A stretch of 64,000 bases of DNA from Lanius collurio (GCA_020086605.1 JACBWW010000047.1:3713938-3777937), one strand, 5' to 3'. Counted from the stretch's first letter, positions 13,121 through 27,559 are shown. The notes: generated by a model from the letters alone, not told the origin. Translations and numbers: made by a program.

Positions 13121-16100
13121 TGCTGTGTGAGGGTGCTTTAGGTTAGAGGGGCTGGTGAGACTTGGTTCCAAGGTGCCCTGGAAGTGGCAGGATGCAGGGA
13201 GCATGGTTATTTCCCAGCCTTGGAGGCACACCAGTTGTTCAGAGCCTGCCCCTTCTAGTCAGCATGTACAACTCAAATCTACGTACAGTTTGGGGGCTGG
13301 AGTCAAAATGAAAATCCAGAATGAAAGCAGCTAATTCCACTCTGAAACTGGAGAAGAGACAATGAGTTTGCTAAAAGGAAACACATTTCTGTGGTAATGT
13401 CTCTCCTCCAAGACTGACAGTGTAGCTCAGTGTGCAGAACTGCTCAGAGAAAGCTGCCATAGGCTGGGGGAGGAAGTTATTGTGCCATAAATCCTGCAAG
13501 AAAAGGTGCTTTCTTGATCAGATGCTACCCAGGAGAAGGGACAGTACAGGTGCACCTGCTGGTCTCTTCTGGCTCTACAAACAACTCCTGCAGAGGTGTC
13601 CTAAATGCTGGAGGACTTGCCTTGGCCAGTTTAATGCTGGGTGTACACAACTTGCTTGCAGCCTTAAGTGTTGATCAGTCAAGGTTTTCAAGAGCAACCC
13701 AAGTCCTGGTGGTGCTGCAAGGTTCCCAGAGGCTGTGGAAGTTGGTACAGCAAGAGGGGGAGGGATGACACCATCCCTGCTGCCAGCTACATCACTGAGC
13801 ATGTGACTGGTCCTGCTAAAGCCATACTGACTCCTCAAGCCACTGGAGCAAATTCCACCTGCTTTCCCCAGCTTGTTTCAAGATCATAATCTTTGCCTTT
13901 TTGTTCTCCTAACTGCAGGGAGGCTTGGCTCTTACCTGTGGGCAATATTCAGGCTGAGATTAGCATGGTGATGGAGGAAAGAAAACCTGGGAGAGGCTTA
14001 AGCAGTGCCCAGCTCTTTTTCTGACCCTTGATTTACACTATCTGATAAGAGCCTCCTCAGAAAGCTCACAAACAGCAGCTGGTTATACAGTGATGGAGAT
14101 TAAGGAAAAGGAATTTGCTGGAGCCCTCCATGCTCTGGGAAGTCTCTTGTAAAAATGCTGTTTTTCACTTTGCTATCAGAGTTTGAGTTATTCCAACCTC
14201 AAGGAAGGAGAAGGTATGCTGCCAACTCATAGGTCATTAATTTCCAAGCCATGCTGGAAGGTGCAAAGGTGTGCATGTTTTCCTTGGTGGTTTACTGACA
14301 ACAAATATTTATTTGGAATATGTTTGTTAAAAGCCAAGCCCAGGACTGGCTTGGAGCTGCTCATCACATCAGCCTGTGGTGAGGTGTTAGAGAGACTTAA
14401 AGGCTGTGTGAGACCTGCCTAACAGGCCATGGCAGTCATTCCCAGCTTGAGATTTACAGGATGATAGCAGGATCAGAGTGTTATTTTTTTCTGTCAGCTG
14501 TATGCTAATACTTGAGTAAAACTTACCTCCTCCAGTTACTCAAATTCTGCAGCCTCCAGATGGGGAAATGTTTGAGCACGTTCCCCTCCAAGCTGTTCTG
14601 TGCAATATCTCATCTTGTGCAGGTGATGCTAATGGCACTCAAATCAGTGGCACTCTCCTCTGGGGTTTGCTGAATTAAGATTAACCACCTCTGAGATGCA
14701 GAGTCAAAGTTTTGACTTGTGAACATATTGCTGAATACTTTATGTTGTGCTTTTTGCCTAGGGAAATGATGGCAGGTCCTAGTCCTGGTGGAGTTTTAAG
14801 TTAGAATGTTGTGTTCTGCCTTCCTTGAACTTGATGGCTTTATTTCCTGGTGCCTTCTGTGGTGCAGAGCTGCTGAGCAGCTTTGTCTTGCTGCAGAGAT
14901 GTCTGCATTTCAGTGGGATAGAAGAAATCTTTCATGCACACTCACTTCTGCAAATACATAAACTGGTGACTAATTTTAAATAAATGAATAATCTCACTGA
15001 GTGGGAAATAGTCTGAATAAAAGTCCTCAGGGGTTTCTGGGGATTTGAATGGGTTCCACATGTAAAGCTCTTTGGGAAGAATGGCTTTGTATAAAATACA
15101 ATTCTGAATGTTTGTTTGCATTTACACAAAACTGCCTTCCTTCAAAGTTAGAAGAGTACCTTCAATTTGTAGCCTAAACAGTGTAAGTGATTTGCTATAG
15201 GTAGTTTCACATACCCTATTTTCTATGTCAGTTTTATGCTCTTACAGTTATGGTTTCTTATGGTTAAAAGGCTGGTTTTCCCCTTGTTGCTAAGAGAAAA
15301 ACACACAAACAGAAAAGCAAACTAAATACAGGCAGTTTAACTATTCATGAGAAAACCTTTTATTTGGTCTTAATTTAATGTCTCTTTCTCTTAATTTTTC
15401 CATTTGCAATACACACATTTGCAATAATATTTTTTTTTGAACAGGAGCATAATTAAGAGCATGCACTTTAAGACAATGACAAATTGGGTGTGTAGAGTTT
15501 AATATGTGCCTCAGAAAATGGTATGGCTGTGGAACTGTGTAGCTTTAAATCAACTCTCTATATTCAAAACCATATCCCAGGTTTTATTATTCGATCTTGG
15601 ATGCTATTTAGCTATGACAGTGTGGAATTTATACATATCCCCAGTGCTGGTCTGATCAATGTCATTATAAATAAACACAAGTAAATGTTGTGGGTTTTTT
15701 ATTGTGTATATCAGACTTAAAATAAGACACCCACCCCACTGGCTTTAGTTACTCTGCAAGCTGTGGTTTTTCAACTAGACAGTGGTAAAGGCTTGGAGGG
15801 AATGTTGTGGTATCCATGGTTTTATCTGGGGTTTGTGTGCTTCGGTGTTAGATCTTGGTGTCAACAGTGTGGGCTTTTCATGTGGAAATACCTGCTGCTT
15901 TGAAATTCCTATCCTTTTCAAAAACAAAAGCCTTAAAAACATGAAACCCTAAAAACTTGGTCTGAGAGGACATCCTCAAGAAAATGCTGTCAAATAATGA
16001 TTGTAAAAATCGTGTATAACAGCAGTAAATTCTTCCCCCAGTTATGCTGTGAAGGACAGAACAGATTTGTCCATATGCATTCCAGATCAGGAATTTAGAT

Positions 16101-19100
16101 TCACCTGGGTGTTGTTCAGATCAGGTAGGATGCAGTTTTGTAACTGAAATTAAGTATTTGGAGAACTTTTTCTCAGCTTTTCACTTCTGCAAATCATCAA
16201 TTTCCTGCCAGAAAAGAACATTTTGGAAAAGTAGAAATAAAAATAACTGTCCTGACTTGCTGCACTATGGCACAGCAGCCATAACCATGCAGGTCTCAGC
16301 CATTCTTGTTACTTCTGTGTGTGCCAATATAAATTTCTACCTTTAACCCATGATTTAAATACAAAAAGGGGTATCTATCTGTGTAATCTAGAAGATAATC
16401 TGATTTCTTAGATGAGATGATTTATACTTTCTACAGAATTATTTTCTAGCTCCTGGGTCATCATCAATGTGGAGACTCTATTTCTTTTCTGTGATATAAA
16501 CTTTGTTATTGAAGCAAAGCCTCCCCAGCACAAAACTTCACCATAAACACACATATTTTGATGAAAAGCTTATCCCAAACCACCTCAGTTAAGGCTCTGC
16601 TTTAGAAGCTTATAACAAGATCTATATCAGAATTGACAATCCTGTAGATGAGCCCGGTGTGTTGGGCACAGCAAAGTAGAGCAGGGACATGAACAAAGAC
16701 TTTAAATATCCCTGAATGTCTTATCCACTAAACTAAAGCAAACAAAAATGCTTATTATTGTCTTTTTGGTAAAACATTCCTTTAATCCTGGCTGCTGCTC
16801 TCTGCCAGAACTTCTCATCTGGGTTTAGTCATCACTTATGGCTGCAAGACTAACAAACATTTATCTAAACACTTATGTAAAGGCTTGTACTATTGCTTTG
16901 GTATGAAGAGAAGTACATAAAATCTGATTGTCTTTGTTAGAAAAATGTGTGATCCTCACAAAGAGCTAGAGACACTTTAAGATAAATTTTGGGTTTTTCC
17001 TCTTTTTCTGTGCAGCTGTGAGAAAGCTGCTGATGGAAGGCAAACCCCACACAACTTCCAGCCTTTCCTAGACCTGTTTCTTCAAATCCAGCCAGCTCCT
17101 GCCACCCTGCTGCTTCCTGCTGCACTTTGGCCTGGGCATCTCTCCTGAGATCTTCCTTTTTAGTCATGTCTTACAAGCCTTTGAGTGACCTTGTGTTGTT
17201 TCTCATCTTTATTTCATATATCGGGGTGTTCCTTCCATAACTTGTCATTAAATATGATTCCAGCTGTTACAGGCATTTCTACAGTTCCAAACACTTGCAG
17301 AATAGTCTGTGTATTCCTAAGAAGTCCAAAGATACAGTGGGTTCAGTCTTCCTACTGTTGTTGTGTAAGGAGCAAAATAGAAAAATATTAAGAATGACGT
17401 TGTCTTGCTTTTCAGACCATGTTCTTGAGGGTTTTGATTTCTGTCCAGCTATGGTCAAATAATCCCTTGTTCTTGCAGATGAGCAGTGAATTTCCAGTAG
17501 GGATGATCTTAGAAAACTGGTAAATCCACATGTAGTTTCATCTGTTCCACACGTTTCTCCTTGCTTTCTGCCAGCCAGTGTTTCTCTTGAAAACTTGGAT
17601 TTTCTGTAGAAAGCCATCCTTGTCCCATTCCTAAGCTTCTTGTTTTTCTTCCCCAATCTGCAAATGTTTCTCTTTAGATAGAATACACTGTTTTATCAGA
17701 TGCTTAAATCATCAAAGAAAGCTCTGTTCTAAAACTCTGTATAATTATCAAATAATCAAGTTGCTGATATCAATCGCTCTTTAAATGTGAGTTTTGAATA
17801 TCACTCAACAGATGTGGAGCAGCTTAGCTGTAAATGGTAACTCCTGCTCAGAGGATACTTGGGAGTTCCCCACTAGGGAGAGCTTTTTGTAAATGGTCCA
17901 AGCTGATGAAAAGCTGCAGTTGAAGCTGAAGATCAGATTTTTAGATTTCTAAGCTAATCAGACATGAAGAGGCTTCTGTGCATACCTGGGGACAGTTGAA
18001 ACGTTTCATGCTGAATGCCCATGTGTCTTTAGTATTTTTGAATGCTCTTGAAAAACACTTGGCTTCTCTTAAATATGAAAGTCAGTTCTATACTGTGGTC
18101 ACTGGGATGGGTATGTCCACACTAGCTTTCACCTAACTAACAGCTAAATAATCAGACTTCAAGAGGGATGGTTTGATGGCTCTATACCCCTGGGGCATCT
18201 GCTGGGTTATTTCCCTGTGCTCCTGTCCTCTCAGCTGAGCTGGCTCCCTGAGTCCTGTTCTGTGCTACACTTCTATTAATATTTGTGGTGTTTATATATA
18301 TTTAACCAGTATATTACAGGCAAGACTTCTTTTTCTGTAGCACTCATGGTAGACAAATTATGCCATAATCAAAGCCTGTAGTCTTTATTTACAGCACTTC
18401 TGTAGCAATAAATCCCTTTGTGATGCTTAACTCTGAATTAAGGAGGAAATTAGCATTCCTTTTCAGTAGATGCTGTCAGAGCAGCTGCTGAGCTGTGCTT
18501 CATGCAGAGAAAGCTGTGGCAGTGGGTCGGTGGGCTGAGCAGCTCTGCTCTGCTGCCTGGGACATGGAAAAGGAGCAGTGCTGGGTTGTACCGTTCCCAC
18601 ACCATCCTGGCACAGGCAGCTTGGTGTTTGACAGCAAATTGTACCAGGTGTTGATAAAACAGGGTGAGGATGGCAGACTTCTGCACCATCCTGGCAGCTC
18701 TGCCTTGGGCATCTCTAAATGCAGCCAGCCATGACTTTCTGTCTTTGGATTAAGCTGTTCCTAAATGTTTGGATTTGCAGGGATACCATCCAGCTGCTGC
18801 ATACCCCCTCTGCATGCTGCAGAGCAGCATGTCTCTCCTCACAATGTCCTTTTTCAACAAGATATCAACAGCCTGAGTGCAAGAAAAGAGGAAATGTTCC
18901 AGATTCCCCCATTTCTGAGAACTGTTGTGATACACACTTACATAACATGGGTGCATTCACACTCTATAGGGTATTGTCTGAATCTGGGAGGGTGAGAGCT
19001 CACACATGATATAGGATGATCTCATCTGGCTGTCAGGAACATGTTTCTTCCTACCTATCTGCTTGCAAAGCCCTTGGGTAAGAATTACCCAAAAAACCCC

Positions 19101-20822
19101 AACTGCCAAGTGCCCAGGATGTGAACTGGCTTCATATATGCCAAACAAAGCAATCAATAGGAAAAAATAAATAAAATACTTTAAAGGCAGAGCTAGAGTC
19201 TCTGAAGCCACATCAATGTTTTGGGAGAAGTTTCCAGACTGGCACCAGCTCTCAATAATTTTGATTTCAGTTGTGATACGATGTGGCTGAGAGGTCAGAG
19301 TTCAGCTTAACTCTTCTTAGTAATGTTAAATGTCACAGACTGCAGTACCAGCCTAAAGATGAGCTTGGGATTTTAGCTCTCCTTATTTTTCAGTTTTTGA
19401 GCTGAAGTCTACTTTTTGGGGGAAAGCAGACAAACAGCTAAAACCTCCAGACTTTGATTGCTAGGTAAGATGGATTTGGAATCAAACTTTCTTGGGAGAT
19501 CTTGGTGTTTCCAGTTCAAATGTCAGAAAAAAAGGACTTCAGCAGGGTGAAACTTCCTGGCACATCTCTCCAGAGCAGGTGTGCTTTGTGTAACAACAAA
19601 GCAAACCAACAAAATTCTAAAAAAGCCCAGTTACCCAAGAGAACAGTAAGAGAATAAATTCATTTAGTGCTTAGTTCTACCTGTATTTTAAATAGAAGGC
19701 TGCTCCTCGGGGGTAAAAGATGCTGTAGCAGGTGAAAGTGATTTTTCATGCAGTAGAGGATACAAGGAGTATTTTGAATCTGAAAAAATACATGATGGTG
19801 CCATCAAATAGCTCTGAATTGAGGAATTTAATCTCACCTTGCTTAGCCTATGTCCAAACATGAGTTCTCCCAATTTTCAATGGGAAAGAAAGCTGTTACG
19901 TTGTGTTGCATATACTGGGGGGAGTTGCAGGGTCAGAGACTTCCTTGAGAAATCCAGACAGATGTGGAGCCAAACCAGCTTTGGGGGAGTCAGGGCTTAG
20001 CTGAATGCATCCACTTCTTTTGGCTTCTATTGCTGGAATTCACTGCTTGCTAGAAGAGGCAAGTTGTTGTTTTCCACAACTGGGATGAGAACAAACATAC
20101 TTGTCAATAAAAATCTTCAACCAAAAGAATATTTGGTTTATTTTAATACTGCTTTCTTTCATCTTACGTACAAATAAAACTTTTTTTTACCTCGTAATTC
20201 CAGCTGAATAAATTGCCCTGCTTGTGCTTCCCAAATATTTCTTGATGGAAAAATAAGAGCTTAAGGATAATTTTCAAGAGAGAATGTGTGAACTGCTTAT
20301 GTAGCTCATATTTGATAAATTAATCAAATCTCTAATTCTCATTACCTCCAAGGTTTATAATGAAGCCTCACATTAACACTTGAGAAATGCAAGGAGTGAC
20401 AAGTGGATATTTTTTGGTGTCCAGCTGCTTTGCTGCCTCACAAGACCTGTTGGATAAAGTGTGGGGCAGTGCATGTGTCTCAGTAGGAGCTGATTGAGCT
20501 GTCACAAATGCTCCTTGAGTCAGGAGGTGGGGAATAACACACAATAAATAGTGAGTGTTCGAACCTATTCATGTTCCATCTTCACTTTTTATATATAAAC
20601 TTGATAACCACTGTGAGATGCTTGTGATTCATTTCTATGGCAGCAATTCTGTGCCCAAAAGGGAGGAAAGGGAAATCTGTCCCATCAAATACAGAGGGGG
20701 AAAGATTTGTTGCTGTGGTGCTTCTTTGGAACCACAGAAAGGCAAATGCCCCTCTCTGTTGCAGTGCTCAGGTACCACCATAGCTGATAAAACCCCTATT
20801 TTATTTTAGAGGTCTGCTTTCC
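13121..20822. other. Long non-coding interval, no gene recognised
   Basis: No gene or transposon was recognised in 7.7 kb. Roughly 13.4-14.4 and 18.5-19.0 kb are locally G+C-richer and so show overlapping short frames on both strands; 15.2-17.0 kb is AT-rich. A consensus-like minus-strand splice donor (GAGGAG|GTAAGT, exon side ending at 14527) is present, but the sequence upstream of it has stops in every frame I tried, so I do not call an exon. Confidence 0.65.
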
Positions 20823-20842
20823 TTTTTTTTTTTTTTTTTTTT
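20823..20842 (+). repeat. Poly-T tract (T20)
   Basis: Twenty consecutive T. Together with the A15 run about 80 bases downstream it could mark retroposed sequence or a potential stem, but no element was recognised between them. Confidence 0.95.
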
Positions 20843-20923
20843 GATTGAGAAATCACTTAGTGGTATCTTGAAGGGAGATTTTTAGAGCTGTAATACTCTA
20901 ACTGGAATTGAATTTAGGCACTG

Positions 20924-20938
20924 AAAAAAAAAAAAAAA
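20924..20938 (+). repeat. Poly-A tract (A15) followed by A-rich sequence
   Basis: Fifteen consecutive A, followed by CC and an A/C-rich stretch to about 20960. It resembles a decaying poly-A tail, but no retroposed gene was recognised upstream. Confidence 0.95.
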
Positions 20939-22544
20939 CCAAAGCAAAACCAAAACCCCATCAGCACCAGAAACTTTGGTATTGCAAAAGCTTTGAAAGG
21001 CACCAAAGGATTCAGAACTTAGATTGAAATGAGCTCAAATCTTTTGGCTGGATAGTCTCAGCCTCCATCTCTTCCCTGTGATGACATTCTGTTTCCAGTT
21101 GCATCTGTGTCTGGAGCCCTTTCCTTTGAAAGAGATCCCTCATTTGAAGAATGAGGTGTCATAATCCATGGGTCTTCCAGCAAAACCTGGAGGCTACAGC
21201 ACTCCAGCTGGCTGCAGCCAGGAGCCATTGTGCAGCTTGGAATCTGAGATACCTCAGGACACCTAAAGCCTCAGATACAGTCAGATCTGTTAAATGTCTC
21301 ACGAAGTGCAGGGATGATGCTGTTTAAGTGGGAGCAATGCACATTTTAAGCACATCTGGTGGATTCCTCCATGGGAGAGAATATTCTGGATGTAGGTGAG
21401 ACAGCAAACATAAAAATGAACAACTTCAATTTATCTTTTGGCCATTTCAAACCTCCTAAAGCAGCCTAATTCTTGTTGCTACTGGTGTGTCTTAGCAGTG
21501 TACCAGTGGCAGGGAATTAGCTTCTGTTAATGTGAAGAATGTTGTCAGAGTGCTGGATATTTGGGATAGACAAGCCCTGTGTGGACAGAGAAGGCAGAGG
21601 ATACTGGAATATTTTCTGTTCTCATCCCTACAGTTTCATGAGGGAAGGGGCAGGTTGGCTTTCCATAGATGTTGTATTTACCCCAGTGGATTTGGAAGGT
21701 ATGTGAATAATTCATAGGTCTTGGGAAAATTTTACTTGCTTGAATATTATGCTCTTTCTCCTTGAGGTGAATTGTGACTTGCAGAAGGGTAAATCAGTCA
21801 CAAATTTGTGGTACCACTCATTTGAGGCATGAGCCAACTCTCAAATTCTTATGGTGGTGCCAGGAATAGCCTGCTTCCCTTCCTGGGAATGACACCACTT
21901 TCTCTGGAAGGAGGGGAGCTGCTGGGGCAGGGAAGATGAATTGAAGCCCCTGTTCTTGATGGTATCAGAAATGATGAGCAGGACTGATGGGTTCATTTGT
22001 TGCCCTTTGACTGAAAGATTGTGGTGTTCTAAGTAGCAGTACTAATTTTAAAGCATTTTGTTTCTTGCAATTATGCCAATTTAAGCATGTTGAGCAATTT
22101 TTACTTGCTTTTAAAATCCTTTTTTATAGGTCTGGTGTGCTTGCTTAGTTGAATGAAACAATGGTCAATTTGGTCTCCTAAAAAAGGAATATTAGCTTTG
22201 AGGAAAACAATTTCTTGTTTTCCTTTTAGCAGCACCTCCCTTTCATTTCTGTTTGTTTCCCTTTGCTAGTTCCTCTGAAGTTCAGAGGTTTTGCAGTGTC
22301 AACTGTTGGTCATTTGGGAAACTCTTGATAGAGTGAGAGGTAGGAGTTGAATGTTTCTATCTCCGATTAAATAAATTTCTCTAATTTCTTCTTAATGAGA
22401 ATATCTCTTGTTTGTTTCTTTGTTCCCATCTGGGAGAGATTTTTGAGCAGTGACGTTCTAAGAATGTATGGCTGAATTATCTGCTGCTGCTCTGCTTTCA
22501 GTGGAGTTGGGCCAGCAGAGACTTTGGCCCAGGGCTTGTCTATG

Positions 22545-22589
22545 TTTCCCAGAAATGCATTTCTGAGCAGATTTGCCTTGTTTCCCAGA
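22545..22589. promoter_or_regulatory. STAT-like site overlapping a palindrome
   Basis: TTCCCAGAA (22546-22554) fits the STAT consensus TTC-N3-GAA and overlaps the perfect 14-base palindrome AGAAATGCATTTCT (22551-22564). TTTCCCAGA is repeated at 22581-22589. Short motifs like these arise by chance, so the call is weak. Confidence 0.2.
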
Positions 22590-25500
22590 GAAACCCTTAC
22601 CCCATTTAGTGCTCTAATTCAGGGGAGTTTGTGAATGCAAGAACCACGTGGCAAAGTGTAATATGGGAGTGAAGGCTTTGTGTTTATAGTGCATGAAAGA
22701 GTCAGTAGTAACCTTAAAACCTCACAAAATCTGAATATAGGGAGCTGTTAGTCTTGTTTGCCACCTGAACATCTCTTTTCCCCCTGCAACTCTTGAGTGC
22801 ATAAACCAACTTCTTACCTATCCCAAGACCAAATCAAATAGTCGGTTTTCCACTTAGATTTAGTTTAGATTTAAACCTGGCTTGGGAGCAGGTGCTCACT
22901 GTGCAGTGGCTCACTTCAGCTCAGCTACAAGAGACATACATACATTATTAAGATCCTACCATGGAATAATAGGCTGAAATCTGATGCCTGCTGCTTTGTA
23001 GGTTCTTTTCTTACTGGTATAAGTGATTTCAGGACACCTCTTGGAAAAGTAACAATCTATTATGGACAATTTTGGGGGATCTTTGTCTAAATCTGCCTTA
23101 GGAGGTCAGCTGGGAGGGGCTTGTATGATGCATTGCTGCTTTTGGACACTTGCAGAGTAAAGGAGCCTTGCCACGCTTGTGGTTTTAACTGCCAGTGCTG
23201 GGAAATCTGTTGGATAGAAACATTTTTGATCCTTCATAGTAAAGTTGTGTAACTCACCAAGCACTCTGTCAAGTGAGATGAGCCAAACTGGGATGCCAGG
23301 CCCATGTTATTGCATTTTCTTTGGGCCAGTGTTCTTTATTAGTCCCCAGTGGGACTTCTGTTGCTCGTTACAGGGTGAGGTGCTTGTCACTGAATAAGGT
23401 GACCCTCTTGGGCTGAATCACACTGAGAGAGTGCCTCTGTCCTTGGAGTGATGGAGGGAATTGCAAAAGGCTAAACCTCCAAAATGAATGGGTCACAAGC
23501 ACGTTTCTATAGGTATCTTACTTCCTTGGAGCCCCTGTTTTATTCGGGGGTTACAGTGCAGGAGTCTGGTCTCCAATCCTAACTCACAGCTCAAAATTTG
23601 GCTGTTGGGTTCAACCAAAAACATGGATGTGGAGGATTCCTTGCATTACTGCAGCTTCCAGACCTTGCTGCAAGTGTCAGGCAGGCTGACCACGCTCCTT
23701 CCTGAGAACAGAGGGAGTTGCTGGCTGTTTCAGGTGGCCCTTTTTGCACAACTGGCAGCGAGTCTCTGCTTGCTCCCTGGATGTGGAACAGTTGTGGTGT
23801 CTCTCCCTGCTTTGAGCAGAGGCACAGCACGGCCTTGTGTCCCTGTATGAAAGGCCCCAGCCTTACTGACTATATGCCATCATATGAGTCACTGCAGAGT
23901 AATACTATTCCAAGCTGTCTGAGCAACTGTGAGAAAGGTCCTGGTAGGAAGAGTTTGCAGAGTGTTTGTCCAACTGGATCTGTCCTGTCCTGCTCTTTCC
24001 CAGCATCTGAGGTTGCAGGCAGATTTAAGAGCAGCTGACTGCAGAGCTAGAGGGACATTGCCCAAGTTCTCCTAAAAGAGATCACCTAAAATCCCTGCCT
24101 GAAGATAGGAATAGTAACTAGGGAAGAATCTTCTGTAGGTGACTGTGACCACACCAACCACAACACATGGCCTACTCTTGCTTAGAGCAACTTTATTCTC
24201 TTTTTTCAGATACTTTTCTGGGCTGTGTTGTTAAGAAGCCCTTCTGTTGGGGCCTAGACCATGTAACTGAATACTAGGCACAGATGTGTCTGCAGCTTTT
24301 CTTTCAAAAGAGGAGCTGAATATTTGTGTGACCCAGCAGCTCCAAAGTTCTGGAGGGCGTGAGGGTGAACCCATCACTTCCAACGTCTCTTTGGGAAGGT
24401 TCAGTAAGAGATTGTGAAAGGAAAGTGACAATGATGGGGACAATGCTATGTTCCAGTGGCTCTGGGCATCAAAGTGCTGTTCTGAAGCAGACCTAATGGA
24501 AAAATCCCTTCTCCTTCAGCAGGGCCTGAGCAGACAAGGCACAAGCTATTCCTCCTGCACCTGTCCCAGTTCAAGGACAGGAGTAAGTCTGGCCCTCCAG
24601 GTCTGTTTGTCCCAGAACACTGTAATCGTTTACCATAAAACACCAGCCAGTGACGCTTCCCTGAAGCACACTCTGAATAAATATTTTTTTTCTCCGCTGT
24701 CTATTTCTGTAAAAAGGGTCTTTTGATGAAAATACCATTGGTATGTTTGAAAAAACCAACCCCTGAGTAGTTATTTACTGAGTCCTTAAATACACAGGCT
24801 GAGTAGTTGTCTGCAGTGGTAGTGCTGAAATGCCCCATCTCAGCCTGGAGGCTCCAGCCATTTCCTCCCTGTGCTGCAGGGATGTGGCTGTGTTTGTGTG
24901 GGTCCAAGGGGAGAACCTCTGCCACCACTCCCTACCTGACTGATGCACAGGGCACAGCCAGAGTCTCAGCCTTGAAAGGCAAGGGACACTGAAACCTGCA
25001 GGAGATGTCAAAGGGCCTTTGGAGGTTTCAACACATTACTCTTCTGTTGGTGCATAGGGCTGGAGTCAGTCTTACCCTTCAGTTATCATCTAACAACAAC
25101 TTTGATAGGGTTGAAGGAGTTTCAGTGTGGATTTTGTAGCTCTCATGTCTCTGCCTGTAAAGTGCCAGCAGTGTGGTGCTGCTTTCTTCCCCCATCCAGC
25201 TGAATGTTCTGAGACCTCAGGCAGTGAATACAAGGGTCACCATCTCCAGCAAGCAGCACAGTCATCCCCTCACTGAGATCCCGCTCCAAGGAAACAGCAC
25301 TGGGGGAACTGCAGCTTGGGTGGAAATCTGTGCAAAGAGGGACTTGGCAAAACTGTCTCAGAATGTGCTTTTTACTAAATGTGACCTATTTTGCTGCAAG
25401 CCAGATATAAACATACAAATAATATATATAAAAAAGGTGTGAAGCTGAGAGACTGATGAAAGATTAACCTATAAGCAGTTGATAAATCCTTGACCTGTTT

Positions 25501-26858
25501 CATATCTCATTGAGCTTTTTACAGACTAAGGAGCTGTAAAATGTCTATGAATCCTGATGATCAGCAACTCAGATGAATAACCAGCTTCTACTGGAGAGAG
25601 AAACAGGAGCCAGTAAACGGAAATAGTTTTGATTTGTTTTTGTTCTTGCAAATATTATTTTCACTCACTGTGTGTATCTGCTATAATGTACGAGGGATGC
25701 TCTGAGGTATGGGTTGTGACCAGGTCTCACTAGCCAGGAGTTGCTCATTTTTTATCTTGTCCTGATTTAGGGAAGAATGCAACACCATACCTATTCTAAG
25801 TTTTTAGCTACAATTATGCCTAATATTCCCTGAAGCTTAAGCTAGCTCAGATGGGGAACCCAAAAATAATTGTGTTTGGGAGAAAATGAGTGAGCTAAAC
25901 TAAGTGTTCTGCTCTTTATGCATCTAAGAGAGAAACTAAAATACATTGAAGGGAATGCATAACAATTAATCCTCCAATCTCTGAGATCCTTCAAAAAAAT
26001 TGACCATACTCTCACGAAGAATTCTTAAAAAAGGTTTTAATCAGTGTTAGTCTGCATCTTAAGGTGCCTAGAGTAGCTCCTAACTTGGTCCCATGCCAGA
26101 GAGTCTTTAGGGTGTTTAGATGTCGGCCACTGACCTAATTCAGTCTAGAAGAAAATGAGACCTAGAGTCTGAAATCAAATGGTGCTTTCTCATATATAAC
26201 CTTGCAGCCAGCTGGTGTAAAAGAAATCACAGTGGTTCAACTGCTGACCTCCAGTAGCTTATTCTGTTGGGTCTTTTTTTTCTATCATGGATAAATAACT
26301 TGATTTATCTAGAACCAAATCAGTTTTGTAGTTGATGTGATTGCCTGTCTAATCATTAATTTGTGGTTGCTTTTTATTAATCATTAGTATTTTCTTATTA
26401 TTCAGCAAGGCTTGGTATTTTTTAGTACACTCTTAGGAAGGAATTTACTGGTGTGTTTTGGCAGCTTTATCCTCAAACCAAGAGGTGCTGTGTTAACACT
26501 TCTGCACAAGTCACCAGAACCTACTGAGTGAATCTTGTTCTGCACATTCAAACCTAGTATGGATGAAAATGTTGGCTATGACTGTGCTGTGGGAAAGGTA
26601 ATGGGAGTATTTTATGATCTTTTATCACATCTATGGTGTCTTTTCAGGGGGCATTGAAATTCCTGGTAAGAATCTAAATTTATCAATATATTACTGCCAT
26701 GCAGGTGTTGAAACCAAGAAACTTCTGAGGCTTTTTGATGTATGAAATCTTTCTGCATGATTCTGGGGAGGATTGCTGAAAAGATCCTGTTGATGCTGCT
26801 AGTGTCATGCAAAGAGCTGTCACTCTGTGCTGAAGTTCAATTCTTCACATTTAAACTT

Positions 26859-26870
26859 GGGGGGGGGGGG
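26859..26870 (+). repeat. Poly-G tract (G12)
   Basis: Twelve consecutive G, the longest G run in the window. It is a likely site of replication slippage and sequencing error. A single run would need partner runs to form a G-quadruplex, and none is adjacent. Confidence 0.95.
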
Positions 26871-27559
26871 TGTTTGCACCAAGCCCCTTTATATAGATAG
26901 TATCTGATTGCTATTAATATCTGAAATATAGGCTTCCTTAACAGCCTCCAAATCTGCTTAAATTCATGCCTGAACTGAAACCCTCCAACTTCCCATGTCC
27001 CAAACTCATCTAACTCCAGAACTAGATTTGTGTGGGTAGGAAATGCCTATTTTAAGCACATCTTTTGAAATGTGCTGTTTAAGGGCTGGAAATGGTGCCT
27101 CTCCTCTAGGCATCTTTCATTTTCCATAGTTCTCATGCTAGTGACCCAATAGTATTGATTGTACTTACATTCAGTGTTAAGGGGAGGATGGCTTTATGTT
27201 CTTCTCTCCCTGGCTCATCTCCAGGCCACCGTGGTGGGCCAGCAGTAGCAGCACGGTGGCTTTGCTCTCCAATGCTGTGTTTGAAGAGTTTCTTTTTTTT
27301 AATTTCATGCTCATCCATGCTGCCATGCAGACAGCAGTTGTTCATGTACTTCCTCATGTGACTGCCTGTTCTGCTGCTGTTTCCATGGGGAAAGAAGATA
27401 CTTGGTGTGTTCAACAGCCTAAAGAGCCACATATCCCATTCCTGAAGGGCCATTTAAAGCATTTTAAGTTGCCTTGAAAATTTCTCTTTTGTATTAATAT
27501 AGCTCTTGTCCTAAAGTAACAAATGGCATAGGATCCTTCACATCCAGCTTTCTCCTTGC

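Larger units (their letters stand above)
20961..27559. other. Long non-coding interval, no gene recognised
   Basis: No gene recognised in 6.6 kb. TTAAGTGG lies at 21324-21331, a palindrome at 22551-22564 and a G12 run at 26859-26870. At 24520-24581 a 62-base interval is bounded by an acceptor-like CTCCTTCAG and a GTAAGT, but the exon-side donor bases (GGA) are poor. Overlapping short frames at 23.5-25.0 kb and 27.1-27.5 kb lack domains. Confidence 0.65.

Noticed and set aside
14521..14680. Minus-strand exon ending at a strong GAGGAG|GTAAGT donor
   Set aside because: The upstream sequence has stops in every frame tested, including just before the donor.
24520..24581. Exon-like interval between CTCCTTCAG and GTAAGT
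   Set aside because: Exon-side donor bases are poor (GGA), the length breaks frame, and no partner exons were seen.
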